Part shown: positions 17,634 to 25,420 of the stretch, in pieces
Layout of the letters: each line of letters opens with the position of its first letter
Numbering within the stretch: position 1 is the first letter of the stretch
NCBI RefSeq assembly: GCF_013409645.1
Contig: NZ_JACCBG010000001.1
Location: 62,001-126,000 of the forward strand
Reading direction: 5' to 3'
DNA from: Nocardioides panaciterrulae
GTDB taxonomy: Bacteria > Actinomycetota > Actinomycetes > Propionibacteriales > Nocardioidaceae
DNA length: 64,000 nucleotides
Notes under the pieces: generated by a model
The model's input: the letters and a program-made list of their open reading frames with translations, nothing else
What the model was told of the DNA's origin: nothing
The model's database searches: none
Made by a program: the position numbers and the translations under genes

Positions 17634-18711
17634 CCACGACCCGGTCGAAGGCGGTCGTGGTGAACCGCACCCGCACGTCGATCCGGTCGCCGACCTCCGG
17701 GACCCGGGAGCCGTGCGGGAGGAACAGCATCGAGGCCTGCATGTGCGGCGGCTCGGCGAACAGCCGCTGCTTGCCGTCGATCGAGAACGGGGAGCGCACG
17801 AAGCCCACCGCGTCGAGGCCGCCGCGGGCCAGGGTGGCGGCGCGGGCCTTCAGCGAGGTGTCCCCCGTGGGCGCCTCCAGGCCGATGCCGTGAGCGGTGC
17901 CGCCGCTGACGACGAGGATGTGGCCGGCCTTCGGGGCGGTGTGGGTCCGGTAGCCGAACACGTCGCCGCGCTCGACGGTGTGCACGTCGAGGACCGTCGC
18001 GGTCGCCCGCAGCGCGCCGCGGTCGCCGAGCCACAGCTGGGTGCCGATCCGCGGGCGGACCGTGAAGTCGGGGTACGCCGCGCGCAGCTGCGCCAGCTCC
18101 TCCGTGGTCAGGTGGCTGACCCAGACGGTCGTGGCCCCCGGGCCGGGCGGGAGCTCGGCGCCGACCACGTCGTTGAGCAGCCGGTGCACCTCGGAGAGGT
18201 GCGAGCCCTGGGCCAGCGGCAGGTGCAGCGCGACGCCCTCGAACCGGGCCCGGGGGTGCCGGTCGGTGAGCAGGGCGGCCGCGGCCCACAGCTCCCGGGC
18301 GGCCAGGCCGTGGCGCAGCATGCTGGTGACGTGCTCGAGCACGAACCGGGCGCCGGGGTCCCGGGCCAGCAGCTCCTCGAGGTCCGGCAGCCGGCTGACC
18401 GTGTGCACGAGTCGCGGGGAGAGCCGCGGGTCGACCTCGAGGGCCGCGCCGAAGGGCCGCCACGGGGTCAGCACCAGCAGGTCGCCGCCGAACCGGTCGG
18501 CCACCTGCGGGAGCTCGTCGTAGGTCCCGACCGCGAGGGTGTCGCCGCCGAGCCCCTGGTCGGCGAGCCACTGGGTGCGACGGGCCAGCCGGCCGATCGT
18601 GAAGCCGTAGCCGTTGCCCTTGGCGACCGGCACCAGCCCGGGGTTGGCCTCGGCCACGCTGCGCAGGTGGCCGCGCCAGCGCTCGCCGTCGACGGTGAGG
18701 ACCAGGCTCAT
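17626..18711 (-). CDS. Alanine racemase-like PLP-fold protein
   Basis: A 361-residue protein of the alanine racemase N-terminal fold (type III PLP enzymes). LVPVAKGNGYGFTIG near the N-terminus matches the PLP-lysine motif (Lys31) followed by the Y-G of the family. The C-terminal beta domain is recognisable (TVRPRIGTQLWLGDRGALRATA, then VFGYRTHTAPKAGHILVVSGG). It differs from housekeeping Alr in the catalytic-tyrosine region, so the substrate is unclear. The next gene, 7 bases downstream, is a FemAB-type transferase; pairing suggests a job in building or editing a peptidoglycan cross-bridge, which is inference. Confidence 0.75.
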   Translation of the reverse strand: MSLVLTVDGERWRGHLRSVAEANPGLVPVAKGNGYGFTIGRLARRTQWLADQGLGGDTLAVGTYDELPQVADRFGGDLLVLTPWRPFGAALEVDPRLSPRLVHTVSRLPDLEELLARDPGARFVLEHVTSMLRHGLAARELWAAAALLTDRHPRARFEGVALHLPLAQGSHLSEVHRLLNDVVGAELPPGPGATTVWVSHLTTEELAQLRAAYPDFTVRPRIGTQLWLGDRGALRATATVLDVHTVERGDVFGYRTHTAPKAGHILVVSGGTAHGIGLEAPTGDTSLKARAATLARGGLDAVGFVRSPFSIDGKQRLFAEPPHMQASMLFLPHGSRVPEVGDRIDVRVRFTTTAFDRVVVS

Positions 18712-18718
18712 CGGGGGC

Positions 18719-19882
18719 TCACCGCCGCCTCATGTAGAGGTCGAACGCGGCGTAGAGCGGCCGGGAGACGGGCAGGTCCCACTCCCCGGCGTACTCCACC
18801 GCCTCGCCACCGGTGCCGACCTTGAACTGGATCAGCCCCACGTGGGAGTCCTCCGGGTCCAGGGTGTCGGTGATGCCGCGCAGGTCGTAGACGTCGGCGC
18901 CGGCGGCCAGCGCGTCCCGGATCATCGCCCACTGCACCGCGTTGGAGCCGCGCACGTCGCGCTTCTCGGTGGAGGAGGCGCCGTAGGAGTACCACGCGTG
19001 GCCGCCGACCCGGACCGCGATCGTGGCCGCGACCAGCTCGCCCTCGTGACGGGCGAGGTAGAGCCGGATCCGGTCGGGCTCCTCGGCGGCGAGCGCCTCG
19101 ACCATGGTGCGGAAGTAGCCCAGCGGGCGCGGGGTGAAGTGGTCGCGCCCGGCGGTGTGCACGTAGAGCTCATGGAACGCCGGCAGCGCGGCCAGCGCCT
19201 CCTCGCGGCCCTCGGACCCGGTGACCTCGACGCCGGCCTTGTCGGCCTTGCGGATGTTGCGCCGCCACTGCTGGTTCATGCCGGCGAGGACGTCGTCCTC
19301 GGTGCGCGGCCGGCCCTCGGCGTCGCGCAGCGGGATCTGGAAGTTGTACTGCGGCTGGCCGGCGGCGAACCCGCCCTCGGCGGCCTGGCGCCGCCAGCCG
19401 AGCTCGTCGAGCTGGGAGAGCACCCGGGCGCCGGTGTGGTCTCGCTCGGAGGGCGCGAGGTCGCCGAGCCGGCGCACCCCCTCGTCGGCGATGCCCTCCT
19501 TGACCTGGGCCGCGCTCCACCGGCGGGTGACCACGGGCGGGCCCATCCGGACGCCGAAGGCGCCGCGCCCCTTCAGGTGGGCGGTCATCGGGGCGAGCCA
19601 GGCGGCCAGGTCGTCGTCGGCCCAGTCGATCACCGGGCCCTCGGGGAGGTAGGCCAGGTAGCGCTTGAGCCGGGGCAGCTGGCGGTAGAGCACCAGCCCG
19701 GCCCCGACCAGCTCCCCGCCGCGGAACCAGCCCAGCGACTCGCGGCGCCACTCCGACTTCACCCGGCCCCAGGCGGGGGTCTGCAGGAAGCTCGCGGACC
19801 GGCGGCTGCGCAGGAAGTCGAGGTGCTCCTCGGGGGACACCTCGCGCACGGTCAGGGGGCCGGGGGGGTGCGGGGAGGTCAC
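18719..19882 (-). CDS. FemAB-family peptidoglycan bridge aminoacyltransferase
   Basis: A 387-residue member of the FemABX family, which transfers amino acids from aminoacyl-tRNA to lipid-II peptide side chains in the cytoplasm. It has tandem GNAT-like halves: FLQTPAWGRVKSEW near the N-terminus (the F-x-Q-S/T-x-W family start), YLPEGPVIDW, a central MNQQWRRNIRKADKAGVEV segment, and HAWYSYGASSTEKRDVRGSN in the second half, followed by YDLRGITDTLDPEDSHVGL and the QFKVG motif. The bridge residue added (Gly, Ala or Ser) cannot be told. It is the first gene of a two-gene unit with the racemase-like gene. Confidence 0.85.
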   Translation of the reverse strand: MTSPHPPGPLTVREVSPEEHLDFLRSRRSASFLQTPAWGRVKSEWRRESLGWFRGGELVGAGLVLYRQLPRLKRYLAYLPEGPVIDWADDDLAAWLAPMTAHLKGRGAFGVRMGPPVVTRRWSAAQVKEGIADEGVRRLGDLAPSERDHTGARVLSQLDELGWRRQAAEGGFAAGQPQYNFQIPLRDAEGRPRTEDDVLAGMNQQWRRNIRKADKAGVEVTGSEGREEALAALPAFHELYVHTAGRDHFTPRPLGYFRTMVEALAAEEPDRIRLYLARHEGELVAATIAVRVGGHAWYSYGASSTEKRDVRGSNAVQWAMIRDALAAGADVYDLRGITDTLDPEDSHVGLIQFKVGTGGEAVEYAGEWDLPVSRPLYAAFDLYMRRR

Positions 19883-19902
19883 CCGGCGAGGCTACCGGGC
19901 CC

Positions 19903-20697
19903 TCAGAGCCGCTCGCGCAGCCAGGCGAAGTCGGCCCGGTGCTCCTCGGCGCCGCCGGGAGTCTCGCAGACCACGGGGGCGCCGGCGTCGCGCACCACCG
20001 CGGCGAGCAGGTCCGGGTCGATCCGGCCGGCGCCGAAGTTGGCGTGCCGGTCGGCGCCGGAGTCGAAGTCGTCGCGGCTGTCGTTGCAGTGCACCAGGTC
20101 GATGCGGCCGGTGATCCGGCGTACGTCGTCCACCACGGTCTCCAGCGCGTTGCCGCCCGCGTGGGCGTGGCAGGTGTCGAGGCAGAAGCCGACCAGGTCG
20201 GCCTGCTCGCAGCCGGAGATCGCCGCCCACACGCCCTCGAGCCGCTCGAGGTGCCGGGTCATCGCGTTCTCGCCGCCCGCGGTGTTCTCGATCAGCAGCG
20301 GCAGCTTCAGGTCGGTCGCCTCGATCGCCTTGCGCCAGTTGTCGAAGCCCTTGGCCGGGTCGTCGGCCTTGTTGACGTGGCCGCCGTGCACGATCAGCCC
20401 CTTGGCCCCGATCGCCGCCGCCGCGTCCACGTGCTGCTGGAGCAGCTTGCGGCTCGGGATCCGGATCCGGTTGTTGGTGGTGGCGACGTTGACGATGTAC
20501 GGCGCGTGCACGTAGAGGTCGATCCCCGCCGCCTCGGCGTCCGCCCGCAACTCCTCCGCGCCCCCGGCGTACGCGAACTCGGGGCCCTGGTAGCCCTGCG
20601 GGTCGCCGAGGAAGAACTGCACCAGCGGCGCCTGCCGGGCCTTCGCCTCCGCGATCGGGTCGGCCTGGTCGACGTGGGCTCCGATGCTGATGGTCAT
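19903..20697 (-). CDS. nfo: Endonuclease IV (AP endonuclease)
   Basis: A 264-residue TIM-barrel metalloenzyme that cleaves DNA at abasic sites. Metal-ligand motifs are present in order: IGAHVD near the start, LYVHAPYIVNVAT, LIVHGGHV, LLIENTAGG with the ligand Glu, FCLDTCHAHAGG, and VHCNDSRDDFDSGADRHANFGAG, ending with VVCETPGG. ATG 20697 begins right at the first barrel strand. Length is slightly under the 280-285 residues of E. coli Nfo, normal for actinobacteria. It stands alone, leftward, ahead of the divergent rpsF operon. Confidence 0.92.
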   Translation of the reverse strand: MTISIGAHVDQADPIAEAKARQAPLVQFFLGDPQGYQGPEFAYAGGAEELRADAEAAGIDLYVHAPYIVNVATTNNRIRIPSRKLLQQHVDAAAAIGAKGLIVHGGHVNKADDPAKGFDNWRKAIEATDLKLPLLIENTAGGENAMTRHLERLEGVWAAISGCEQADLVGFCLDTCHAHAGGNALETVVDDVRRITGRIDLVHCNDSRDDFDSGADRHANFGAGRIDPDLLAAVVRDAGAPVVCETPGGAEEHRADFAWLRERL

Positions 20698-21068
20698 GGG
20701 GGTCATCCTAGGAAGGAGCCGGCTGCGGGAATCCCGGCGTGCTCGCGGGTCCCGGGTGCGTGCGGGAATCCCCGGCCAGCCGGGGACTCCCGCGGTTGAT
20801 GGGCGTTGCAACGGCCCCCAAGCGAGAGAACGCCCTGACAACCCGCGGGGCCGTCGACCCTCCACCGCTGACCCCGGTGGCGGAGGAATTCGGCGGGGTG
20901 CCTGCGCGCTGCTAGCCTGTGCTGTCCCTGTCTCCGCCCGCCGAACGGTGCGGCTGACCGGGACGACCCGGTTCCGTCGGCCGACCTGGCCACCACGGAG
21001 CCGGACGCAATGCCCTCCTGCCACGGAGAGTCCGTGGCCGCCTGAGTCCAGAGGAGGTGGAGACCGCT
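20698..21068 (+). promoter_or_regulatory. Promoter and structured leader of the rpsF-ssb-rpsR-rplI operon
   Basis: This 371-base stretch has no gene. TAGCCT at 20913-20918 is a plausible -10 box for the ribosomal operon, giving a leader of about 140 bases. Just before the Shine-Dalgarno (GAGGAGG, 21050-21056), GCCACGGA (21020-21027) pairs perfectly with TCCGTGGC (21031-21038) around a GAG loop. In many bacteria S6:S18 binds the rpsF leader to control the operon; whether this hairpin is that element is unproven, as I did not fold the whole leader. Confidence 0.5.
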
Positions 21069-21359
21069 TTGCGTGCATATGAAGTGATGGTCATCCTCGA
21101 TCCCAGCATCGAAGAGCGCACCGTCGAGAACTCGCTCGGCAAGTACCTCGACGTGATCCGCAAGGACGGTGGCACCGTCGAGTCCGTCGACGTGTGGGGC
21201 CGCCGTCGCCTCGCCTACGAGGTGAAGAAGAACGCCGAGGGCGTCTACGCCGTCGTCAACCTGAACGCCGAGCCGGCCACGGTCAAGGAGTTCGACCGCC
21301 AGCTCGGGCTCAACGAGACCATCCTCCGCACCAAGGTGATGCGCGCCGCCGCTCACTGA
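21069..21359 (+). CDS. rpsF: 30S ribosomal protein bS6
   Basis: Ribosomal protein bS6, 96 residues, which binds 16S rRNA with bS18 in the platform of the small subunit. The start is TTG at 21069: translation from there gives (M)[18 protein letters not shown], the conserved bS6 N-terminus, while the GTG at 21057 lies against the Shine-Dalgarno and would add four residues foreign to the family. Other motifs are [19 protein letters not shown] and [12 protein letters not shown]. First gene of the operon with ssb, rpsR and rplI. Confidence 0.95.
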   Translation: MRAYEVMVILDPSIEERTVENSLGKYLDVIRKDGGTVESVDVWGRRRLAYEVKKNAEGVYAVVNLNAEPATVKEFDRQLGLNETILRTKVMRAAAH

Positions 21360-21483
21360 GCGACGGTGAACGGCCGGTCGCCCCGCGACCGGCCGCACCA
21401 CCTGTGGAGGAGTGCCTCCGCCTGTCGGCGCCACCGGCGACGATGGGCGCGAACACACCGAACCCAACGAGCAGGAGACCCGC

Positions 21484-22083
21484 ATGGCAGGCGAGACCGT
21501 CATCACGGTGGTCGGCAACCTCGTCGACGACCCGGAGCTGCGCTTCACCCCCTCGGGTGCGGCCGTGGCGAACTTCCGGATCGCGTCGACGCCGCGCACC
21601 TTCGACCGGCAGGCCAACGAGTGGAAGGACGGCGACGCGCTGTTCCTCTCCTGCTCGGTGTGGCGCCAGGCCGCGGAGAACGTCGCGGAGTCGCTGCAGC
21701 GCGGCATGCGTGTCGTCGTGCAGGGTCGCCTGAAGTCCCGCACCTACGAGACCCGCGAGGGCGAGAAGCGCACCGTCTTCGAGATCGAGGTCGAGGAGGT
21801 CGGTCCGTCGCTGAAGTACGCCACCGCCAAGGTCACCCGCACCACCCGTCAGGGTGGCCAGGGCGGTCCTGGCGGCGGCCAGGGCGGCGGTCAGGGCGGC
21901 GGCTGGGGTGGCGGCCAGGCCTCGGGCCAGGGCGGCGCCCCGCAGGGCGACGACCCGTGGGCCACCCCGGCTCCCCAGTCCGGGGGCCAGGGCGGCGGAG
22001 GCGGGTGGGGCGCTCCGGCGTCCGCGCCGGCCGGCGACCCGTGGGGCGCCCCCGGTGTGGGCTCGGACGAGCCTCCGTTCTGA
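21484..22083 (+). CDS. ssb: Single-stranded DNA-binding protein
   Basis: SSB protects single-stranded DNA in replication and repair. The 199-residue protein has an OB fold (about 1-115: [72 protein letters not shown]), a Gly/Gln-rich disordered linker of about 65 residues, and the acidic C-terminal tip DEPPF, which is the docking site for partner proteins. It lies between rpsF and rpsR as in most actinobacteria. AGGAGA upstream supports ATG 21484. Confidence 0.96.
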   Translation: MAGETVITVVGNLVDDPELRFTPSGAAVANFRIASTPRTFDRQANEWKDGDALFLSCSVWRQAAENVAESLQRGMRVVVQGRLKSRTYETREGEKRTVFEIEVEEVGPSLKYATAKVTRTTRQGGQGGPGGGQGGGQGGGWGGGQASGQGGAPQGDDPWATPAPQSGGQGGGGGWGAPASAPAGDPWGAPGVGSDEPPF

Positions 22084-22127
22084 CCCACCCCGTTGCCGAG
22101 CTCGCGAGGCAACCGATCAGGTGGGCA

Positions 22128-22182
22128 GGTCGAGTAGCGCCACGGCCGAGTCTGCGAGGCCGTGACGCGCGTATCGAGATCC
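22128..22182. repeat. REP-like palindromic element between ssb and rpsR
   Basis: The stretch begins GGTCGAGTAGCGC, has a CACGGCC/GGCCGTG hairpin in the middle (22141-22147 with 22158-22164), and ends GCGTATCGAGATCC, with ends that are rough inverses of each other. From memory, sequences of this GGTCGAGTAG...TATCGAGACC form are dispersed many times in Nocardioides and some related genomes; that cannot be confirmed from one window. It lies inside an operon, so it would be transcribed as a structured spacer. Confidence 0.6.
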
Positions 22183-22253
22183 AGCAGCACGAAAAGACCG
22201 AACACCCTCAACCATTCCGGCTCCAGCCGGGCTTCTAGAAAGGAAGCACCACA

Positions 22254-22490
22254 ATGGCCAAGGCAGTGATTCGCAAGCCCAAGAAGAAGGTTTGCCAGTT
22301 CTGCAAGGAGAAGGCGACCGGTGTCGACTACAAGGACACCGCGCTGCTCCGCAAGTTCATCTCCGACCGCGGCAAGATCCGCGCTCGTCGCGTGACCGGC
22401 AACTGCGTCCAGCACCAGCGGGACGTGGCGATCGCGGTCAAGAACGCCCGCGAGCTCGCCCTGCTGCCCTACACGTCCACCGGTCGCTGA
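22254..22490 (+). CDS. rpsR: 30S ribosomal protein bS18
   Basis: Ribosomal protein bS18, 78 residues, partner of bS6 in the small-subunit platform. The sequence shows [20 protein letters not shown] and [17 protein letters not shown], with cysteines at the CxxC and third positions of the zinc-binding type of bS18, then the [21 protein letters not shown]-terminus. A good Shine-Dalgarno (GAAAGGA) precedes ATG 22254. It is 13 bases from rplI, so the two are co-transcribed. Confidence 0.96.
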   Translation: MAKAVIRKPKKKVCQFCKEKATGVDYKDTALLRKFISDRGKIRARRVTGNCVQHQRDVAIAVKNARELALLPYTSTGR

Positions 22491-22503
22491 GAGGAGCCAG
22501 GAG

Positions 22504-22953
22504 ATGATGAAGCTGATCCTGACCCAGGAGGTCACCGGCCTCGGTGCCCCGGGCGACGTGGTCGAGGTCAAGAACGGGTACGCCCGCAACTACCTCGTCC
22601 CGCGGGGCCTCGGCATCCGCTGGACCCGTGGCGCGGAGAAGACCGTCGAGTCGATCAAGACCGCGCGCAACGCGCGTGCGGTGCGCGACCACGACCACGC
22701 CGAGCAGATCAAGGCCAAGCTCGAGGCCCAGACGGTCAACGTGCAGGTCCGGTCCGGTGCGGGCGGCCGCCTCTTCGGCGCCGTCACCGTCGCCGAGATC
22801 GCCGGCGCGCTGGCCGAGGCCTCCGGTGAGCAGGTCGACAAGCGCACGATCGTGGTCACCAACCCGATCAAGTCGCTCGGCGCCCACCAGGTGGCGGTCA
22901 AGCTCCACGACGAGGTCTCCGCCTCGGTGGCGCTCAACGTCGTCCCGGCCTGA
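22504..22953 (+). CDS. rplI: 50S ribosomal protein bL9
   Basis: Ribosomal protein bL9, 149 residues. The compact N-terminal domain has [20 protein letters not shown] and [15 protein letters not shown], the family signature; a long connecting helix (about 42-75) and a C-terminal domain ([32 protein letters not shown]) follow. ATG 22504 or 22507 are both possible; the first fits the GAGGAG upstream. Last gene of the operon, followed by a strong hairpin. Confidence 0.96.
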   Translation: MMKLILTQEVTGLGAPGDVVEVKNGYARNYLVPRGLGIRWTRGAEKTVESIKTARNARAVRDHDHAEQIKAKLEAQTVNVQVRSGAGGRLFGAVTVAEIAGALAEASGEQVDKRTIVVTNPIKSLGAHQVAVKLHDEVSASVALNVVPA

Positions 22954-22973
22954 GCGCGGCCGGCACAGCAGCC

Positions 22974-23558
22974 TCACGCGGCAGGGGCCGTTCCTCCTTC
23001 GGGAGGGGCGGCCCCTGTCGCCTGCTCGGAGGCGGACCGGGCCCACGGTCGCGCCGCGTAGCTGAACAGCAACCAGATCACCAGCACGAGCACACCCGTC
23101 GCCAGCAACAAGGTGGGCACCAGCAGCGCCCGCTGCCCGGCGCCGTAGACGGCCAGCGGCGCCACCGCGGCGACGACGGTCAGCGTCGAGGCGGTGCGCA
23201 GCCAGGCGGCCGCGGCCCGGTCCTCCTGCTCCGTGGCCGCCCGGGCCAGGCCCGCGGTGAGGGCGGCGACGAAGGCCAGCTGGGGCAGCGTGGCCGCCCA
23301 CAGCAACGACTCGTCGGCGTCCTCGAGGGCGGCGACGACGGCCGGGAACCACAGCGGCACGCTGAGCAGCCCGGCCAGCCCGGCCAGCACGGCGAGCGCC
23401 CGGACGGTGCCGGCCCGGGCCGGGCGGCGGGGCAGCAGCCGGACGCCGGCGAGGACCAGCACCCAGCCGGCCGGGTCGGCCAGGACGTCGTACCCGTGGA
23501 CCCTCGCCGCCAGCGCGATGATGACCAGCCCCATCGCGACGGACTGCAGCGGCCTCAT
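22974..23558 (-). CDS. Four- to six-helix membrane protein of unknown function
   Basis: A 194-residue protein with hydrophobic segments near residues 5-20, 28-45, 54-75, 90-108, 125-142 and 148-168, a basic cluster between the second and third, and a short Ala/Gly/Pro tail. I recognise no family motif. It is convergent with rplI and its 3' end contains the rplI terminator hairpin. The MATE gene lies 11 bases upstream on the same strand, so they probably form a transcript, but no joint function can be claimed. Confidence 0.6.
   Translation of the reverse strand: MRPLQSVAMGLVIIALAARVHGYDVLADPAGWVLVLAGVRLLPRRPARAGTVRALAVLAGLAGLLSVPLWFPAVVAALEDADESLLWAATLPQLAFVAALTAGLARAATEQEDRAAAAWLRTASTLTVVAAVAPLAVYGAGQRALLVPTLLLATGVLVLVIWLLFSYAARPWARSASEQATGAAPPEGGTAPAA
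22983..23016 (+). terminator. Terminator hairpin of the ribosomal operon
   Basis: AGGGGCCG (22983-22990) pairs with CGGCCCCT (23009-23016), with a further CCTC/GAGG pairing around CTTCGG. It begins 30 bases after the rplI stop codon. It also falls within the last codons of the convergent membrane-protein gene, so it is a shared 3' region. Confidence 0.8.
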
Positions 23559-23568
23559 GGGCGAGAAC

Positions 23569-24936
23569 CTACGACGGGTCGGGGGCGGCCCGTCGGACGG
23601 GTGGCGCCCCGGTGACCAGCCAGGCGTCACCGCGGGCCCGACGGAGCAGCACGACGAGCCGGGCGCCCATGAACAGCCCGGCGAAGCAGGCCCAGACCGC
23701 GACCAGTCCCAGTGACCCGGCGGCGACCAGCAGCACGACGGGGGCGTACACCACGAGGGTGACCAGGCCGCCGCGAGCCAGGTAGCTGCCGTCCCCGGCG
23801 CCGATGAGCACGCCGTCGAGCACGAAGACCACGCCGGCGACGGGCTGGCCGAGGGCGGCGACGAGCAGGACCGGCACCAGCGCCCGGTGCACCGCCTGGT
23901 CGCCGGTGAACAGCGGGCCCAGCAGCGGGCTGACGGCCGCGAGCAGCAGCCCGGTCACGACGCCGCAGGCCGCCCCCCACTTGACCATGCGCCGGGTCAG
24001 GGCGCGGGTGCCCTCGACGTCGCCGGCCCCCAGCGCGCGGCCCGTGACGGCCTGGGCGGCGATCGCCAGCGCGTCCAGGGCGAAGGCCAGGAAGCTCCAG
24101 ACGGTGGAGGCGAGCTGGTGGGTGGCCAGGTCCACCTCCTGGCCGCGGGCGGAGGTGGCGCCGAGGGTCACGGCGTACGTCGTGACCAGCAGCGCGGCCC
24201 GCAACGTGAGGGTGCGCACCACCAGCGCGGCGCCGGCGTGGGCGGCGGCCCGGATGCCGGCCCGGTCCGGGCGCAGCGGGGCCCCGTGCCGGCGGGCGGC
24301 GCGCACCACGACCGCGGTCAGCACCACGGCACTGGCGACCTGGGCCAGGACCGAGCCGAGCGCCGACCCGGCGATGCCCAGGCCGGCGACCGGACCGAGC
24401 CCGTAGACCAGCAGCAGGTTGAGGGCCACGTTGAGCACGTTCGCGCCGACGGCGACGGCCAGCGGGGTCCGGGTGTCCTGCAGGCCGCGCAGCACGCCGG
24501 TGGCGGCGAGCATGACCAGCAGCGGGGTGGTGCCGAGGAAGGCCAGGCGGAGGTACGTCGTGGCCGGGCCGGCGACCGCGGCGCTGGTGCCGAACAGCGC
24601 GACCAGGGGGCCGGTCAGGGCGACGCCGGCCACGGTGGTGAGCAGGCCGATGAGGACCGCCAGCCAGAGCCCGTCGATGCCCTGGGCCAGCGCGCCGGCC
24701 CGGTCGCCCGCGCCCAGCTGCCGGGCGACCGAGGAGGTGGTGCCGTAGGCGAGGAACACGCACAGGCCGACGGCGGTCTGCAGGACCACTCCGGCGAGCC
24801 CGAGACCGGCGAGCGGTGCGGTGCCGAGGTGCCCGACGATCGCGGCGTCGGCCATGAGGAAGAGCGGTTCGGCCACGAGCGCCAGGAAGGCCGGGACGGC
24901 CAGCCGGACGATCTCCCGGTCCGATCCGCTGCGCAC
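23569..24936 (-). CDS. MATE family efflux transporter (DinF-like)
   Basis: A 455-residue multidrug and toxic compound extrusion protein, a 12-helix exporter usually driven by proton or sodium gradients. The N-terminus REIVRLAVPAFLALVAEPLFLM and ADAAIVGHLGTAPLAGLGLA, and AYGTTSSVARQLGAGDR, are the DinF-branch signatures; the second half repeats the fold (DALAIAAQAVTGRALGAGD). It reads from GTG 24936. The substrate is unknown. It is divergent from dnaB across a 484-base intergenic region rich in DnaA-box-like sites. Confidence 0.9.
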   Translation of the reverse strand: MRSGSDREIVRLAVPAFLALVAEPLFLMADAAIVGHLGTAPLAGLGLAGVVLQTAVGLCVFLAYGTTSSVARQLGAGDRAGALAQGIDGLWLAVLIGLLTTVAGVALTGPLVALFGTSAAVAGPATTYLRLAFLGTTPLLVMLAATGVLRGLQDTRTPLAVAVGANVLNVALNLLLVYGLGPVAGLGIAGSALGSVLAQVASAVVLTAVVVRAARRHGAPLRPDRAGIRAAAHAGAALVVRTLTLRAALLVTTYAVTLGATSARGQEVDLATHQLASTVWSFLAFALDALAIAAQAVTGRALGAGDVEGTRALTRRMVKWGAACGVVTGLLLAAVSPLLGPLFTGDQAVHRALVPVLLVAALGQPVAGVVFVLDGVLIGAGDGSYLARGGLVTLVVYAPVVLLVAAGSLGLVAVWACFAGLFMGARLVVLLRRARGDAWLVTGAPPVRRAAPDPS

Positions 24937-25021
24937 CGCCCGAGCCTAGTCACGGTAAGGACCAGAGCGAGACATGTCCACGACAATGACTAGTCGTCAG
25001 GCCTGTGGGAAATGACCCCGA

Positions 25022-25273
25022 ACCTGTGGATTTCGGGACGAAGGTCCTTTTGTCGACATCCGGTACGACGGGCCGGGCCGGGTCCGCGCGCCTCGGCCGG
25101 ACCCACAGCCGAAGTATTTCTTGTGCACACGTGTGGAGTCGCATTACCGCAGGTCAGAGGGGTGGAGCGGGTGAGATCTGGCGCTTTGTCCACAGGTTCC
25201 TCCCCAGGGGGTGCACAACATCCCGCGTGTCGTCCACGGGCATACCCCGGTTATCCACAGGGCCTGTGGACGA
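25022..25273. promoter_or_regulatory. Cluster of DnaA-box-like sites upstream of dnaB
   Basis: The 484-base gap between the MATE gene and dnaB (24,937-25,420) has no gene. It contains TTGTCCACA at 25186-25194 and TTATCCACA at 25251-25259, both perfect matches to known DnaA-box forms, plus weaker matches on the other strand: TGTGGATTT (25025-25033) and TGTGGACGA (25265-25273). DnaA is known to bind TT(A/G)TCCACA. The cluster may regulate dnaB by DnaA or act as a DnaA reservoir; I see no AT-rich unwinding region to suggest an origin. Confidence 0.6.
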
Positions 25274-25420
25274 CGGGCTTTCGTCGAGGGCGTCCGCCGA
25301 CGTACGGTCCAGCGGTCGTCGGTGGACCAGTCCCCGGTTGTCGGCGGCCGCCTCTAGCCTCGTCCCGTCCGGGGCGCGGGCCCGGGCGGACGGTTGCGGG
25401 ACGGTCAGGAAGGCGCAGGA

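Noticed and set aside
25022-25273. The chromosomal origin oriC
   Set aside because: DnaA boxes are present, but there are too few, I see no AT-rich unwinding region, and dnaA/dnaN are not adjacent.
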